Below, one piece after another: positions 8,413 to 17,503 of a stretch of DNA of 64,000 nucleotides. The stretch spans positions 2,313,001 through 2,377,000 of the forward strand of contig NZ_CP110973.1 of NCBI RefSeq assembly GCF_026248825.1. Direction: 5' to 3'. Origin of the DNA: Larkinella insperata. Its GTDB lineage: Bacteria > Bacteroidota > Bacteroidia > Cytophagales > Spirosomataceae. The notes beneath the pieces are model-generated. The model did not search any database. It was given only the letters and a program-made list of their open reading frames with translations, and had not been told where the DNA came from. Each line of letters starts with the position of its first letter. Position 1 is the stretch's first letter. The translations under genes were made by a program, and so were the position numbers.

Positions 8413-9912
8413 ATGGTTTCTGAAACAGCTGAAAAGACGGTATCCGCGGAGGTGCTGGCCAAATACGAGCTGGTGATTGGTCTGGAAGTACATTGCCAAC
8501 TCCTGACGGCGACGAAGATTTTTGCCGCCGATTCCAATCAGTTCGGCAGCGAACCAAATACAAATATCAGCGTCATTACGCTGGGGCACCCGGGCACCCT
8601 GCCCAAGCTCAACCGCAAAGCCGTTGAACTGGCGGTCCGGATGGGGCTGGCCTGCCGTTCGTCCATCACGCAGTACACGGTTTTTGCCCGTAAAAATTAT
8701 TTTTACCCCGACCTGCCCAAAGGCTACCAGCTTTCCCAGGATAAAACTCCGATTTGCGTTGGGGGCGAAATACCGGTCAAGTTCAAGGATGCCAGCGGAC
8801 AAACCGTTGAGCGGGCGGTTCAACTGCACCACATCCACCTGGAGGAAGATGCGGGCAAAAGCATTCACGACAGCGACTGGAACACCCTGCTGGATTATAA
8901 CCGGGCCGGAACGCCCCTGATTGAAATGGTAACCGATCCGGTTATTCAGAGTGCCGAAGAAGCCGCGGCCTACCTGACCGAAGTTCGGCGGCTCGTGCGC
9001 TACCTGGATATCTGCGACGGGAACATGGAAGAAGGCTCGCTGCGTTGCGACGTCAACATCTCGGTGCGCCTGTGGGGGGCTAGGGAGTTCGGGACCAAGG
9101 TGGAAATTAAAAACATGAACTCCATCCGGAACGTACAGCGGGCGATTGAAACCGAACTACGGCGGCAGGTTGAGACCATCGAAAAGGGCGGAACGATTAT
9201 CCAGGAAACCCGGATGTTCGACGCCAACACGGGCCTGACGCACGGGATGCGGGTGAAAGAAACCATGAACGACTACCGGTATTTCCCCGATCCGGACCTG
9301 AGCCCGGTCGTGATTTCCGACGAATGGCTGGCCGGGATTCGCGCCCAAATGCCCGCCCTGCCGAAAGAGCGGTACGAGACACTACTAAACCAATACGGTT
9401 TGCCCGAGTACGATGCCGCTTTACTGGCCGATGCCAAAGAACTGGCCGATTATTTTGAAGCGGTTAGCCAGAAAACAACGCATTATAAAGCCGTTTCCAA
9501 CTGGATTATGGGGCCGGTCAAAGCGCAGTTGACCGAAAAAGCGCTGCGGGACGGGCAGTTTCCGGTTCCGGCCGAAACACTGGCCGACCTCATCAACCTG
9601 GTGGATTCCGGAAAAGTGAGCTTTTCGACGGCCAGCCAGCGGATTTTCCCGGTGCTGATTGATCAACCCGGCAAATCGGCGGAGCAGGTGGCGCAGGAGC
9701 AGAATTTGTTGCAGAACAGCAATACCGATACGTTGCAAACGTTGGTAGATGAGGTGCTGGCAGCGTGGCCCGATAAAGTAAAAGAATACAAAAAGGGCAA
9801 GAAAGGACTGCTGGGCTTGTTTGTGGGTGAGGTGATGAAAAAGTCAAAAGGCAGCGCCGACCCCAAGCTAACGAATGAGCTGCTTCAAAAATCGTTATCT
9901 TCTCCGTTATAA
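8413..9912 (+). CDS. gatB: Asp-tRNA(Asn)/Glu-tRNA(Gln) amidotransferase subunit B
   Basis: 499 residues, close to the family norm. The N-terminal GatB kinase-like domain starts with YELVIGLEVHCQL (about 18-30), contains NYFYPDLPKGYQ (about 95) and YNRAGTPLIEMV (about 160), and is followed by the C-terminal GatB/YqeY domain with the tRNA-binding tail. With GatA and GatC it converts misacylated Glu-tRNA(Gln) or Asp-tRNA(Asn) to the amidated form in the cytoplasm. gatA and gatC are not in this window. The next gene starts 13 bases after the stop, so they are probably co-transcribed. Confidence 0.96.
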   Translation: MVSETAEKTVSAEVLAKYELVIGLEVHCQLLTATKIFAADSNQFGSEPNTNISVITLGHPGTLPKLNRKAVELAVRMGLACRSSITQYTVFARKNYFYPDLPKGYQLSQDKTPICVGGEIPVKFKDASGQTVERAVQLHHIHLEEDAGKSIHDSDWNTLLDYNRAGTPLIEMVTDPVIQSAEEAAAYLTEVRRLVRYLDICDGNMEEGSLRCDVNISVRLWGAREFGTKVEIKNMNSIRNVQRAIETELRRQVETIEKGGTIIQETRMFDANTGLTHGMRVKETMNDYRYFPDPDLSPVVISDEWLAGIRAQMPALPKERYETLLNQYGLPEYDAALLADAKELADYFEAVSQKTTHYKAVSNWIMGPVKAQLTEKALRDGQFPVPAETLADLINLVDSGKVSFSTASQRIFPVLIDQPGKSAEQVAQEQNLLQNSNTDTLQTLVDEVLAAWPDKVKEYKKGKKGLLGLFVGEVMKKSKGSADPKLTNELLQKSLSSPL

Positions 9913-9925
9913 CTGTACAGGTAAG

Positions 9926-11074
9926 ATGAAAAAAAATCGGATTGGTTTCGCCGTTTTGATGGCTTTGGCCCTGCCGTGGTCGGCTTCGGCGCAGGAAGCC
10001 GGCAAAGAGTTTACGGTTAGCGGTACGGTACAGAACTTTAAGCCGGGCAGCAAGGCCTACCTGGAAACGAATGAGCAGCTTCCCAAAAAGCTGGATTCGG
10101 CCCAGATCGACGCGGAAGGCAAGTTTGCCCTGAAAGGGCGCGAACTCAACGGCGGGAGTTTTTACAAACTGAATCTGGCTAACGAACAGGTATCAAGCTT
10201 GCTGGTCGATGGCGGAGAAAAACTGACTGTTACGGCTGACGCCAAAGACAAAAGTAAGTTGCAGGTGACGGGCTCCGTCAACATGGAGTTTTACCCGAAA
10301 ATTGTGGCCATTGACGTCATGATGCGGGAAAAACACAAGGCTTGGCAGAAGCGGGCGGCTGCGGCTGCTTCAAAAAACGACTTCAAAGCGGGGCAGGCTA
10401 TTGATCAGGAAGTGGTTACCGAAAACCAGAAGATCATCGAAACCGTCAAAGCGATGATTCCGCAGATGGGTACTTCGACGGTTGCCATGATCTCGCTCAA
10501 GTACCTCGATCCGAAAGAGCATTTCGCCATGTACGAATCGCTGGCCCAGAAAATGCAACAAGAAGGGGTGAAGGGCAAACAGGTTCAGGCGTTCATCAAC
10601 TTCGTGAACATGACCAAGGCCGAAATGTCGGCCCAGGCCAATCAGGTAGCCATTGTAGAAGGAGCCCTGGCGCCGGACGTTACACTGGAAAATGCGGAGG
10701 GCCAGTCGGTTAGTCTTTCGTCGTTGCGGGGAAAATACGTTCTGATCGATTTCTGGGCGTCGTGGTGCGGTCCGTGTCGCCAGGAAAATCCGAATGTAGT
10801 TCGGGTATACAACAGATACAAGGACAAAGGTTTTGAAATTTACAGCATCTCGCTCGACGACAGCCGGGATAAGTGGCTGAAAGCCGTGCAGGCCGATGGC
10901 ATGGTCTGGACCAACGTGCTGGGTAAAAAGAATGGAAGTTCGCCCGTCGCTCAGCAGTACGCCATTCAGATGATTCCCACGACGTATCTGCTCGATAAGG
11001 AAGGGAAAATCATAGCGAAAAACCTGCGGGGGCAGGCGCTGGAACAAAAGCTAAGCCAAATTCTGGACAAATAA
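9926..11074 (+). CDS. TlpA-family thioredoxin-like protein with N-terminal DUF4369-type domain
   Basis: 382 residues. Signal peptide (MKKNRIGFAVLMALALPW, cleavage after SASAQ), a beta-rich N-terminal domain (about 25-120) of the kind found in Bacteroidota TlpA proteins, a helical linker, then an AhpC/TSA-thioredoxin fold. The redox motif W-C-G-P-C is at residues 280-284 within FWASWCGPCRQENP. It acts in the periplasm as a thiol-disulfide reductase. The ATG at 9926 is chosen because it begins the signal peptide; the longer frame overlaps the gatB end. A large-loop terminator follows at 11085-11142. The partner protein is unknown. Confidence 0.9.
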   Translation: MKKNRIGFAVLMALALPWSASAQEAGKEFTVSGTVQNFKPGSKAYLETNEQLPKKLDSAQIDAEGKFALKGRELNGGSFYKLNLANEQVSSLLVDGGEKLTVTADAKDKSKLQVTGSVNMEFYPKIVAIDVMMREKHKAWQKRAAAAASKNDFKAGQAIDQEVVTENQKIIETVKAMIPQMGTSTVAMISLKYLDPKEHFAMYESLAQKMQQEGVKGKQVQAFINFVNMTKAEMSAQANQVAIVEGALAPDVTLENAEGQSVSLSSLRGKYVLIDFWASWCGPCRQENPNVVRVYNRYKDKGFEIYSISLDDSRDKWLKAVQADGMVWTNVLGKKNGSSPVAQQYAIQMIPTTYLLDKEGKIIAKNLRGQALEQKLSQILDK

Positions 11075-11084
11075 ATCACGCGTT

Positions 11085-11142
11085 TACGGTATTCGGTAAC
11101 CGGGGCCCGCAAAAGCCTGACCTGCCGGATACCGTACATTTT
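11085..11142 (+). terminator. Probable terminator after the TlpA-like gene
   Basis: TACGGTATTCGG (11085-11096) pairs over 12 positions (one G-U) with CCGGATACCGTA (11125-11136), and CATTTTT follows. The loop is 28 nt, longer than usual. It lies 10 bases past the stop and 18 bases before proC. Confidence 0.5.
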
Positions 11143-11160
11143 TAAACCCACCAAGGACAC

Positions 11161-11964
11161 ATGAAGATTGCTATCGTCGGTTGCGGCAACATGGGAATGG
11201 CGTTTGCCAAGTCTTTTTTGCAGTATGATCTGGTAAAAAAAGAAGACCTGTTGCTCATCGAAAAAAGTGCGAACCGCTGCGAATCCCTGAAAGCTGAGAA
11301 AACAGGCGTGGTGGTCGATACCATCAGCTCCCGGATTTCCGAAGTTGATCTAATTATTCTTTCCGTCAAACCGCAGGATTTCAACAGCTTGCAGGACGCG
11401 TTGCGGGAAGCTATTCAACCGCAGCAAATGATTTTGTCCATCATGGCCGGTATTCCGATTGCAACCATTCAGGAAAAGCTGAACCACCGGCTGGTAATCC
11501 GCGCCATGCCAAACACGCCCGCCATGCTGGGCATGGGCATTACCGGTTTTACGGCGGCCAAGGAAATTGACCTGACCAATTTACGGAAAGTAGAAAACCT
11601 GATCAATGCCACGGGTCGGTCGATCTTCCTGGAAGACGAAGCCCTGCTGGATGCCGTGACGGCGCTCAGCGGCAGCGGGCCGGCTTATTTCTACTACCTC
11701 GTCAAAGCGATGGTCGAAGCGGGCAAGCAAATGGGCTTTGATGAATCCGTTGCTTCGCTGCTGGTCAAACAAACAATGCTCGGTGCTTTTCACCTGATCA
11801 ACACCGCCGACAAGTCGCTGGACGAGCTGATTCAAGCTGTCGCGTCCAAAGGCGGTACGACCGAAGCGGCCCTGAAACGGTTTGAAGATGGAGAGTTGGC
11901 CGATACCCTGATTGCGGGCATCAAAGCCGCCCAGACCCGGGCTACGGAACTCTCGAAAGCCTAG
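11161..11964 (+). CDS. proC: Pyrroline-5-carboxylate reductase
   Basis: 267 residues, the standard ProC length. The NAD(P)-binding motif IVGCGNMG is at residues 5-12. The C-terminal dimerisation domain carries the ProC signature around residues 170-190 (ALSGSGPAYFYYLVKAM) and later SKGGTTEAAL. It reduces 1-pyrroline-5-carboxylate to L-proline, the last step of proline synthesis, in the cytoplasm. It stands alone: no proA or proB is adjacent. A perfect bidirectional terminator separates it from convergent purB. Confidence 0.95.
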   Translation: MKIAIVGCGNMGMAFAKSFLQYDLVKKEDLLLIEKSANRCESLKAEKTGVVVDTISSRISEVDLIILSVKPQDFNSLQDALREAIQPQQMILSIMAGIPIATIQEKLNHRLVIRAMPNTPAMLGMGITGFTAAKEIDLTNLRKVENLINATGRSIFLEDEALLDAVTALSGSGPAYFYYLVKAMVEAGKQMGFDESVASLLVKQTMLGAFHLINTADKSLDELIQAVASKGGTTEAALKRFEDGELADTLIAGIKAAQTRATELSKA

Positions 11965-11977
11965 GAACTCCACAAAT

Positions 11978-12014
11978 AAAAAGTCCGGTCCACTTCACGC
12001 GGACCGGACTTTTT
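11978..12014. terminator. Bidirectional terminator between proC and purB
   Basis: AAAAAGTCCGGTCC (11978-11991) and GGACCGGACTTTTT (12001-12014) form a perfect 14-pair stem around a nine-base loop. A tracts on one side and T tracts on the other allow it to stop both convergent genes. Confidence 0.92.
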
Positions 12015-12017
12015 GCT

Positions 12018-13358
12018 TTACAGGCCCGTGTAATTGTAGGGTGTAATGGCTCGTAATTCTTTTTTGACCGCTTCCGAAACGTTCAGCCCGTCGATAAACC
12101 GGGCAATGGCCTCGGCGGTGATTTTCTCGTTCGTGCGCGTCAAATCTTTCAGTGCTTCGTACGGTTTGGGGTACCCCTCGCGCCGGAGAATGGTCTGAAT
12201 TCCTTCCGCAACGACGGCCCAGTTTTCCTCCAGATCGGCCTGGATGGCGGCTTCGTTGAGTTGAATTTTGCCCAATCCTTTCAGGAGCGACTTCAATGCA
12301 ATAATCGAGTGGGCAAACGGTACGCCGAGGTTGCGCAAAACTGTGGAGTCGGTCAAATCCCGTTGCAGCCGCGAAATAGGCAATTTGGCAGCCAGGTGTT
12401 CGAACAATGCGTTGGCAATCCCCAGGTTCCCTTCCGAATTTTCAAAATCAATGGGATTAACTTTGTGCGGCATTGCCGATGAGCCCACTTCGCCCGCTTT
12501 GATCTGCTGTTTAAAGTAGTTCATCGAAATGTAGGCCCACATATCGCGGTTCAGATCGATCAGGATCGTGTTCAGGCGCTTGAAAGCGTCGAGGGTGGCC
12601 GCCAGCATATCGTAGTGCTCAATCTGGGTCGTATGTTGGCTGCGTTCCAATCCCAGTTTTCGCACAAATCCGTTCCCGAAGGAATTCCAGTCAATATCCG
12701 GGTAGGCAACGTTGTGCGCGTTGAAGTTGCCGGTCGCTCCGCCGAATTTGGCCGCTGCCGGAATGTCGGTCAGCATGTAAAGCTGCTTTTCAATCCGTTC
12801 GCAGAACACCAGAATTTCCTTGCCCAGCCGGGTCGGAGAAGCGGGTTGACCGTGGGTGCGGGCCAGCATCGGGACGGTTTTCCATTGCTCGGCCAGCTCC
12901 TGCAATTTGACGTAAACCGCCCGGTACTGCGGTTCAATCTCCATGTCGAGCGCATCGCTCAGGAGCAACGGCGTAGCCGTGTTGTTGATGTCCTGCGACG
13001 TCAGCCCGAAGTGGATGAATTCCAGGTGATCCGCAATGTTCAGATCAGCCAGTTTTTCTTTGATAAAATATTCGACGGCTTTAACGTCGTGGTTGGTTTC
13101 CCGCTCAATTTCTTTGATGCGCAGCGCGTCGGCTTCCGAGAAGTTTTCGTAGAGGGCCCGCAGCTTCGGAAAAACCTGTGGATCGATGTCTTTCAACTGG
13201 GGCAGGGGGAGCTCGCAGAGATCGATAAAGTACTCAATTTCAATTCGAATGCGGTACCGGATCAGCCCCCATTCCGAGAAGTAAGAGGCCAGCGATTCAA
13301 CTTGACGGCGGTAGCGGCCATCAATCGGCGAAATTGCGGAAAGCGCAGAAAGTTGCAT
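12018..13358 (-). CDS. purB: Adenylosuccinate lyase
   Basis: 446 residues. The fumarase/aspartase superfamily signature SSAMPHKVNP is at residues 293-302; its serine is the catalytic base in this family. N-terminal features include SAISPIDGRY, and the loop HFGLTSQDINNTA sits near 110-125. The length and the SPIDGRY start fit the E. coli-type PurB branch. It releases fumarate from SAICAR and from adenylosuccinate in purine and AMP synthesis. It is monocistronic, with a -7 box 20 bases upstream and a shared terminator downstream. Confidence 0.96.
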   Translation of the reverse strand: MQLSALSAISPIDGRYRRQVESLASYFSEWGLIRYRIRIEIEYFIDLCELPLPQLKDIDPQVFPKLRALYENFSEADALRIKEIERETNHDVKAVEYFIKEKLADLNIADHLEFIHFGLTSQDINNTATPLLLSDALDMEIEPQYRAVYVKLQELAEQWKTVPMLARTHGQPASPTRLGKEILVFCERIEKQLYMLTDIPAAAKFGGATGNFNAHNVAYPDIDWNSFGNGFVRKLGLERSQHTTQIEHYDMLAATLDAFKRLNTILIDLNRDMWAYISMNYFKQQIKAGEVGSSAMPHKVNPIDFENSEGNLGIANALFEHLAAKLPISRLQRDLTDSTVLRNLGVPFAHSIIALKSLLKGLGKIQLNEAAIQADLEENWAVVAEGIQTILRREGYPKPYEALKDLTRTNEKITAEAIARFIDGLNVSEAVKKELRAITPYNYTGL

Positions 13359-13377
13359 AAGCTTAAAAACGAAAACG

Positions 13378-13385
13378 CAAAGGTA
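13378..13385 (-). promoter_or_regulatory. Predicted -7 box for purB
   Basis: TACCTTTG on the minus strand fits TAnnTTTG and lies 20 bases before the purB ATG, which would give a very short leader of about 13 nt. No -33 TTG is visible at standard spacing. The sequence CAAAGGTA as read on the plus strand marks the site. Confidence 0.4.
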
Positions 13386-13428
13386 ATCGAACCGCCCGAA
13401 TCCGCTCTTTATAAATCCACTACAGAAT

Positions 13429-13520
13429 GAATATTTTGCATCGGACGCGAATATTCGCTCTGTCGATGAATGCTAATAAATATTGCTTTATATTGGCAAC
13501 TTTGTAACAGAACGAATATT
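13429..13520. promoter_or_regulatory. Three GAATATT repeats upstream of the GlpF-type channel gene
   Basis: GAATATT occurs at 13429-13435, 13449-13455 and 13514-13520. The first two are exactly 20 bases apart (two helical turns). The middle copy is inside a perfect 12-base palindrome, GCGAATATTCGC (13447-13458). They lie in the 204-base gap between purB and the channel gene and could be operator sites for either. No regulator is assigned. Confidence 0.35.
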
Positions 13521-13562
13521 TTATTGGCTTTTACGCTTTACTCCTAAACCCACCTCTTTGCT

Positions 13563-14288
13563 ATGCAACTGTCTCCCTTCCTCGGTGAACTGGTAGGAAC
13601 GTTGGTCTTGATCTTGTTAGGCGACGGTGTAGTCGCGAATGTTATCCTGAAACAAACCAAGGGCGAAGCCGCCGGCTGGATTGTGATCACCACGGGTTGG
13701 GCTTTTGCCGTTACCATGGGTGTGTTCATCGCCAAAGCGTTTGGCAGCATCGACGCGCACCTGAACCCGGCCGTCACCATTGCCTTTGCCGTGGCTACGA
13801 GCGATTACAGCAACCTGGCAAGTTACATTCCGGCGCAGTTAATTGGTGCTTTTCTGGGCGCGGTGCTGGTCTGGCTGCATTACCTGCCACATTGGGCCGC
13901 CACGCCCGACCCTGGAACCAAACTGGGAGTTTTTGCCACGGGTCCGGCCATTCGCCAGCCCGCGGGCAACGTGATCAGTGAATTCATCGGGACATTGGCA
14001 TTAATCATCGGAATTGCGGGCATTTCAGCGAAAGCCCTCGGAACCATTGCCATCGGGTTGGGGCCGTATCTGGTTGGGGTGCTGGTCTGGAGCATTGGCC
14101 TTTCGCTGGGCGGCACCACCGGCTACGCCATCAATCCCGCCCGCGATCTGGGCCCGCGAATTGCCCACGCCTTGTTGCCCATCCCCGGCAAAGGTTCGTC
14201 GGACTGGAGTTACGCGTGGGTTCCCATCGCCGGGCCCGTGATCGGCGCTGTGGTGGGCGGACTGCTGATCAAATGGTACGCACTATAG
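13563..14288 (+). CDS. MIP-family channel, glycerol facilitator (GlpF) type
   Basis: 241 residues with six membrane segments expected. Both pore NPA motifs are present: HLNPAV at 66-71 and INPARDLGP at 190-198. The aspartate right after the second NPAR (residue 195) is the mark of aquaglyceroporins such as E. coli GlpF (NPARDFGP), whereas water-only AqpZ has a serine there. Transport of glycerol or similar small neutral solutes across the inner membrane is therefore likely. No glpK or glpD is adjacent. The last six bases overlap the end of the convergent bioA. Confidence 0.9.
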   Translation: MQLSPFLGELVGTLVLILLGDGVVANVILKQTKGEAAGWIVITTGWAFAVTMGVFIAKAFGSIDAHLNPAVTIAFAVATSDYSNLASYIPAQLIGAFLGAVLVWLHYLPHWAATPDPGTKLGVFATGPAIRQPAGNVISEFIGTLALIIGIAGISAKALGTIAIGLGPYLVGVLVWSIGLSLGGTTGYAINPARDLGPRIAHALLPIPGKGSSDWSYAWVPIAGPVIGAVVGGLLIKWYAL

Positions 14289-15629
14289 ACTGCTGGCGGG
14301 TTGTTGATCAAGGTATTTCAGCAATTTTTCGACGGCTGCGTACACCGTATCCAATTGCTCGTCGGTGATGCAGTAAGGCGGGAAAATGTACAGGACATTG
14401 CCCAGCGGCCGCATCAGTACGCCCTCGTTAAGCAGAAAATTGTAGGCAACATCCCGAATCGTACTGAAGTAAGAACTGGTTTGGCCGTCCGCCCCCAGAT
14501 CGAACGCCAGGATGGTGCCGCGTTGCCGCATGTTTTTAATTCCCGGTTTCTGCCTTAACGCTTCGGCAAACGCTGCGTGTCGCTGGACAATGCGTTGAAT
14601 TGCCGCCTGGGTTTCGTCGGCGAGCAGCAGATCAAGGCTGGCAAGCGCGGCTGTACACGCCAGCGGATTGGCCGTAAACGAGTGTCCGTGAAACAGCGTT
14701 TTGTACCGGTCTTCCGACAGAAAGGCGTCGTAAATTTCCTGCGTACAGGTCGTAACGCCCAAAGCCATCGTGCCGCCGGTCAAGCCTTTCGACAGGCTGA
14801 TCAGGTCGGGCTGTTCCCGCAGGTGATAGGACGCAAACAGTTTGCCGGTCCGGCCAAAACCCGTCATAACTTCGTCGGCAATGATCAACACACCGTGACG
14901 GCGGGCCAGGCTGATGAATTGATCCAGCACGTCCGGTTCGTACATGACCATTCCGCCCGACCCCTGCACCAAAGGCTCTACGATGAAAGCCGCAACCTCA
15001 TCGCTCAACCGCGCCTGCAGTTGGTCCAGGGCGGTTTGCTCCTGTCCTGCAACCGGAGTCGGGATGTATTCAACATCGAACAGAAACGGCACAAACGGAG
15101 CCGTGAAGGCACTGCGCCCGCTTACGGCCATCGCTCCGAATGTATCGCCGTGGTAAGCCCCTTCCAGCGCAATCACTTTCCGGCGCGGTTGGCCGATATT
15201 GTGCCAGTACTGAAAGGCCATTTTGAGAGCCACTTCAACCGCTGTCGAGCCGTTGTCGGAGTAAAAAACCTTGCGCTGGTTGTTTGGTAAAAGCGGTAAC
15301 AGCCGTTCGGCCAGCTCAATGGCGGGCTGGTGGGTAAAACCCGCAAAAATGACGTGCTCAAGCGTTTGAAGCTGCTTGTAAATCCGCTCGGCAATGTACG
15401 GATGGCTGTGCCCGTGAATGGTAACCCACCACGACGAAACCGCATCAATGTAGGCGTTTCCGTCTTCACTGAACAGCACCGCCCCTTCGCCCCGAACAAT
15501 CGGGATGGGCAGCGGAGCCGTCTGCATTTGCGTGAACGGATGCCAGATTACGGCCTGGTCGCGCTCCCTCAGACTGGTTTCAACACCGACCGACCGGTCG
15601 GGCTCGTTATTTGGATAAGCTTGCATCAT
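14283..15629 (-). CDS. bioA: Adenosylmethionine-8-amino-7-oxononanoate aminotransferase
   Basis: 448 residues, class-III aminotransferase fold. The IWHPFTQM start (about 28-35) and the SSWWVTIHGHSHP segment (about 65-77) are typical of BioA, and the PLP-binding lysine is K281 in SLSKGLTGG. It converts 8-amino-7-oxononanoate to 7,8-diaminononanoate, using S-adenosylmethionine as amino donor. Two ATGs are adjacent at the start (15629 and 15626). The gene overlaps the end of bioD by 23 bases and is the last gene of the leftward bioF-bioD-bioA unit. The enzyme is cytoplasmic. Confidence 0.95.
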   Translation of the reverse strand: MMQAYPNNEPDRSVGVETSLRERDQAVIWHPFTQMQTAPLPIPIVRGEGAVLFSEDGNAYIDAVSSWWVTIHGHSHPYIAERIYKQLQTLEHVIFAGFTHQPAIELAERLLPLLPNNQRKVFYSDNGSTAVEVALKMAFQYWHNIGQPRRKVIALEGAYHGDTFGAMAVSGRSAFTAPFVPFLFDVEYIPTPVAGQEQTALDQLQARLSDEVAAFIVEPLVQGSGGMVMYEPDVLDQFISLARRHGVLIIADEVMTGFGRTGKLFASYHLREQPDLISLSKGLTGGTMALGVTTCTQEIYDAFLSEDRYKTLFHGHSFTANPLACTAALASLDLLLADETQAAIQRIVQRHAAFAEALRQKPGIKNMRQRGTILAFDLGADGQTSSYFSTIRDVAYNFLLNEGVLMRPLGNVLYIFPPYCITDEQLDTVYAAVEKLLKYLDQQPASSL

Positions 15630-16257
15630 GTTCTTCCAATAAATGTTTTACCTGAGCCGCATTCCGGCTTACAAATTCCCGGTTGACTTCTCCACCCCAT
15701 TCTATTCGTCCGAAACTCTTCAAACCGGTGTACTGGAGGATGAAGTCCTCCGATGCCGGGGTTTCGGGACCGTTGAAAATAAGTCCCAGAACAGGAATGC
15801 CGCGCCGTTGCAGGGCTTCCACCGACAACAGGGTGTGGTTAATGCTGCCCAGATAATGTTTGGAAACCAGCAAAACCGGTAACTGGAGTTGCTGCACCAG
15901 GTCAATGTTTAGATCGCGGTCGTTCAGCGGAACCATCAAACCGCCCGCCAGTTCGATCACCAGATGGTTGTCGGTTTGGGGAACGGAAAACGCAGAAAGG
16001 GCGATCTGGACCCCATCAATGGCCGCGGCTGCGTGGGGCGACAACGGCTCCCGCAGCCGGTAAGCTTCGGGATGGAATCGGGAGACGGTGTTGGAAATCA
16101 GCCGCCGGACGGTTTCAGTATCCGAATCTTCCAGCGCGCCGGACTGCACCGGTTTCCAGTAGTCGGCCTGCAGCGCTTCCACAACGATGGACGACACCAC
16201 GGTTTTGCCGATTTCGGTACCGACACCGGCAAGAATAAATTGCAAAGGATTACTCAT
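15607..16257 (-). CDS. bioD: Dethiobiotin synthetase
   Basis: 216 residues. The P-loop GVGTEIGKT is at residues 11-19, as in E. coli BioD (GTDTEVGKT). The enzyme makes dethiobiotin from 7,8-diaminononanoate, CO2 and ATP. The ATG at 16257 is chosen because it places the P-loop at the normal distance from the N-terminus; an in-frame ATG two codons upstream (16263) and a longer extension to 16299 run inside bioF and are less likely. Overlaps of 8 bases with bioF and 23 with bioA indicate a tightly coupled operon. Confidence 0.94.
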   Translation of the reverse strand: MSNPLQFILAGVGTEIGKTVVSSIVVEALQADYWKPVQSGALEDSDTETVRRLISNTVSRFHPEAYRLREPLSPHAAAAIDGVQIALSAFSVPQTDNHLVIELAGGLMVPLNDRDLNIDLVQQLQLPVLLVSKHYLGSINHTLLSVEALQRRGIPVLGLIFNGPETPASEDFILQYTGLKSFGRIEWGGEVNREFVSRNAAQVKHLLEEHDASLSK

Positions 16258-17395
16258 GAACATACATAATTTCCTGTAAGGTCTGCACCAGCCGATCAAT
16301 GTCGCTTTCGGAGTTGAACGCGTGCAGACAGATTCGCAGCCGTTCGCGACCCGCCGGAACCGTCGGACTCAGGATGGGCCGGATGTCGAAACCGGCTTGC
16401 TGAAGTTGCGTGGCGGTGGCCCGGCAAGCGTCATTTCCCGGAACAACCAGCCCTAAAATCGGGCTCTGGTCGGAGGTCCATTCCGTCTGGGGCAAGTGCA
16501 CCCCGATCTGCTCCTGAAAATAGGCGCGTAATGCGTGCAGTTGCCGAATGAGCGCCTGACACTGCGGTAAAAACCGGTAAACGCTCCGAATCGCCAGCAG
16601 GCTGTGCGGGGGCAAAGCCGTCGAATACACGAACGGGCGGGCAAAATTAATCAGAAACTCCCGTAGGACCGCCGAACCCACGACCGTTGCACCGTGAACG
16701 CCGAGGGCTTTCCCAAAGGTATGCACCCGCGCAAACACCCGTTTTTCCAAACCGAGCGCCTGCACCAGCCCTTCGCCGTTTGTTCCAAAAACGCCCGTTG
16801 CGTGGGCTTCATCCACGATCAAAGCGGCTTCGTAGCGTTCGCAAAGGTGAACGAGTTCAGGCAGCGGTGCCAGGTCGCCGTCCATCGAGTAAACCGATTC
16901 AATGGCTACGTAAACCGCACCGGTCGCGCTTTTCAGACGGTTTTCCAGATCGGACAGATCGTTATGACGGAATTTAAAGCGGTTTGCCAGGCTTAGCCGG
17001 GCGCCATCGATCATGCTGGCGTGAATCAGTTCGTCGGTGAGCAGGGTATCCCCGCGTTGGGGCAGACTGGCCAGTAAACCAACGTTGGCGTCGTAGCCGG
17101 AATTAAAAACGAGGGCCGCTTCGGCGCCGTGGAAGTGGGCAATTTCACTTTCCAGTTCTTCGGCCAGGGCTGAATTCCCGGCCAGTAGCCGGGAGCCGGT
17201 CGATCCGTTCAGCAGTGCCGGGTACTGGAAAACGGCCTGTTGAATCTGCTGGCGCAATGCGGGTGAGCGGGCCAGACCCAGGTAATCGTTGGAACAAAAA
17301 TCAATCAGGTCGGTCGGTTTTTTCAACGAGCGGAGCAAACCGGCCGAACGGCGTTTTTCCAGTAATTTCTGGAGGGTATTATCAGCTTTTGTCAC
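16250..17395 (-). CDS. bioF: 8-amino-7-oxononanoate synthase
   Basis: 381 residues, alpha-oxoamine synthase family. It contains FCSNDYLGLA (about 33-42), NGSTGSRLLAGN (about 63-74), the DEAHATGVFG box, and the PLP lysine K229 in HTFGKALG. It condenses pimeloyl-thioester with alanine. The start codon is GTG at 17395. As first gene of bioF-bioD-bioA it would carry the operon promoter, which must lie in 17396-17620. bioB and bioC/bioH are absent from this window. CoA-ligase-type KBL is the main alternative, but the operon settles BioF. Confidence 0.93.
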   Translation of the reverse strand: MTKADNTLQKLLEKRRSAGLLRSLKKPTDLIDFCSNDYLGLARSPALRQQIQQAVFQYPALLNGSTGSRLLAGNSALAEELESEIAHFHGAEAALVFNSGYDANVGLLASLPQRGDTLLTDELIHASMIDGARLSLANRFKFRHNDLSDLENRLKSATGAVYVAIESVYSMDGDLAPLPELVHLCERYEAALIVDEAHATGVFGTNGEGLVQALGLEKRVFARVHTFGKALGVHGATVVGSAVLREFLINFARPFVYSTALPPHSLLAIRSVYRFLPQCQALIRQLHALRAYFQEQIGVHLPQTEWTSDQSPILGLVVPGNDACRATATQLQQAGFDIRPILSPTVPAGRERLRICLHAFNSESDIDRLVQTLQEIMYVHE

Positions 17396-17448
17396 CTCTC
17401 TGTTGGCTAATTAGCAAGGCCGTTTGAGTATCCGGTCATAGCACATAA

Positions 17449-17503
17449 TGTGGAAAAATGGTATTAAAATAAGGAGTTATCCACAGTGTAATGTGGATAA
17501 CTC
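17449..17503. promoter_or_regulatory. Inverted pair of DnaA-box words upstream of bioF
   Basis: GAGTTATCCACA (17474-17485), a six-base spacer and TGTGGATAACTC (17492-17503) form a perfect 12-base inverted repeat. Each arm holds the exact DnaA-box consensus TTATCCACA. A one-mismatch copy (TGTGGAAAA) lies at 17449-17457, and a weaker one at 17574-17582. On the minus strand the hairpin is followed by CTTATTTT, so it could also terminate nagB transcription. The gap 17396-17620 contains nothing else I can identify. Confidence 0.45.
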
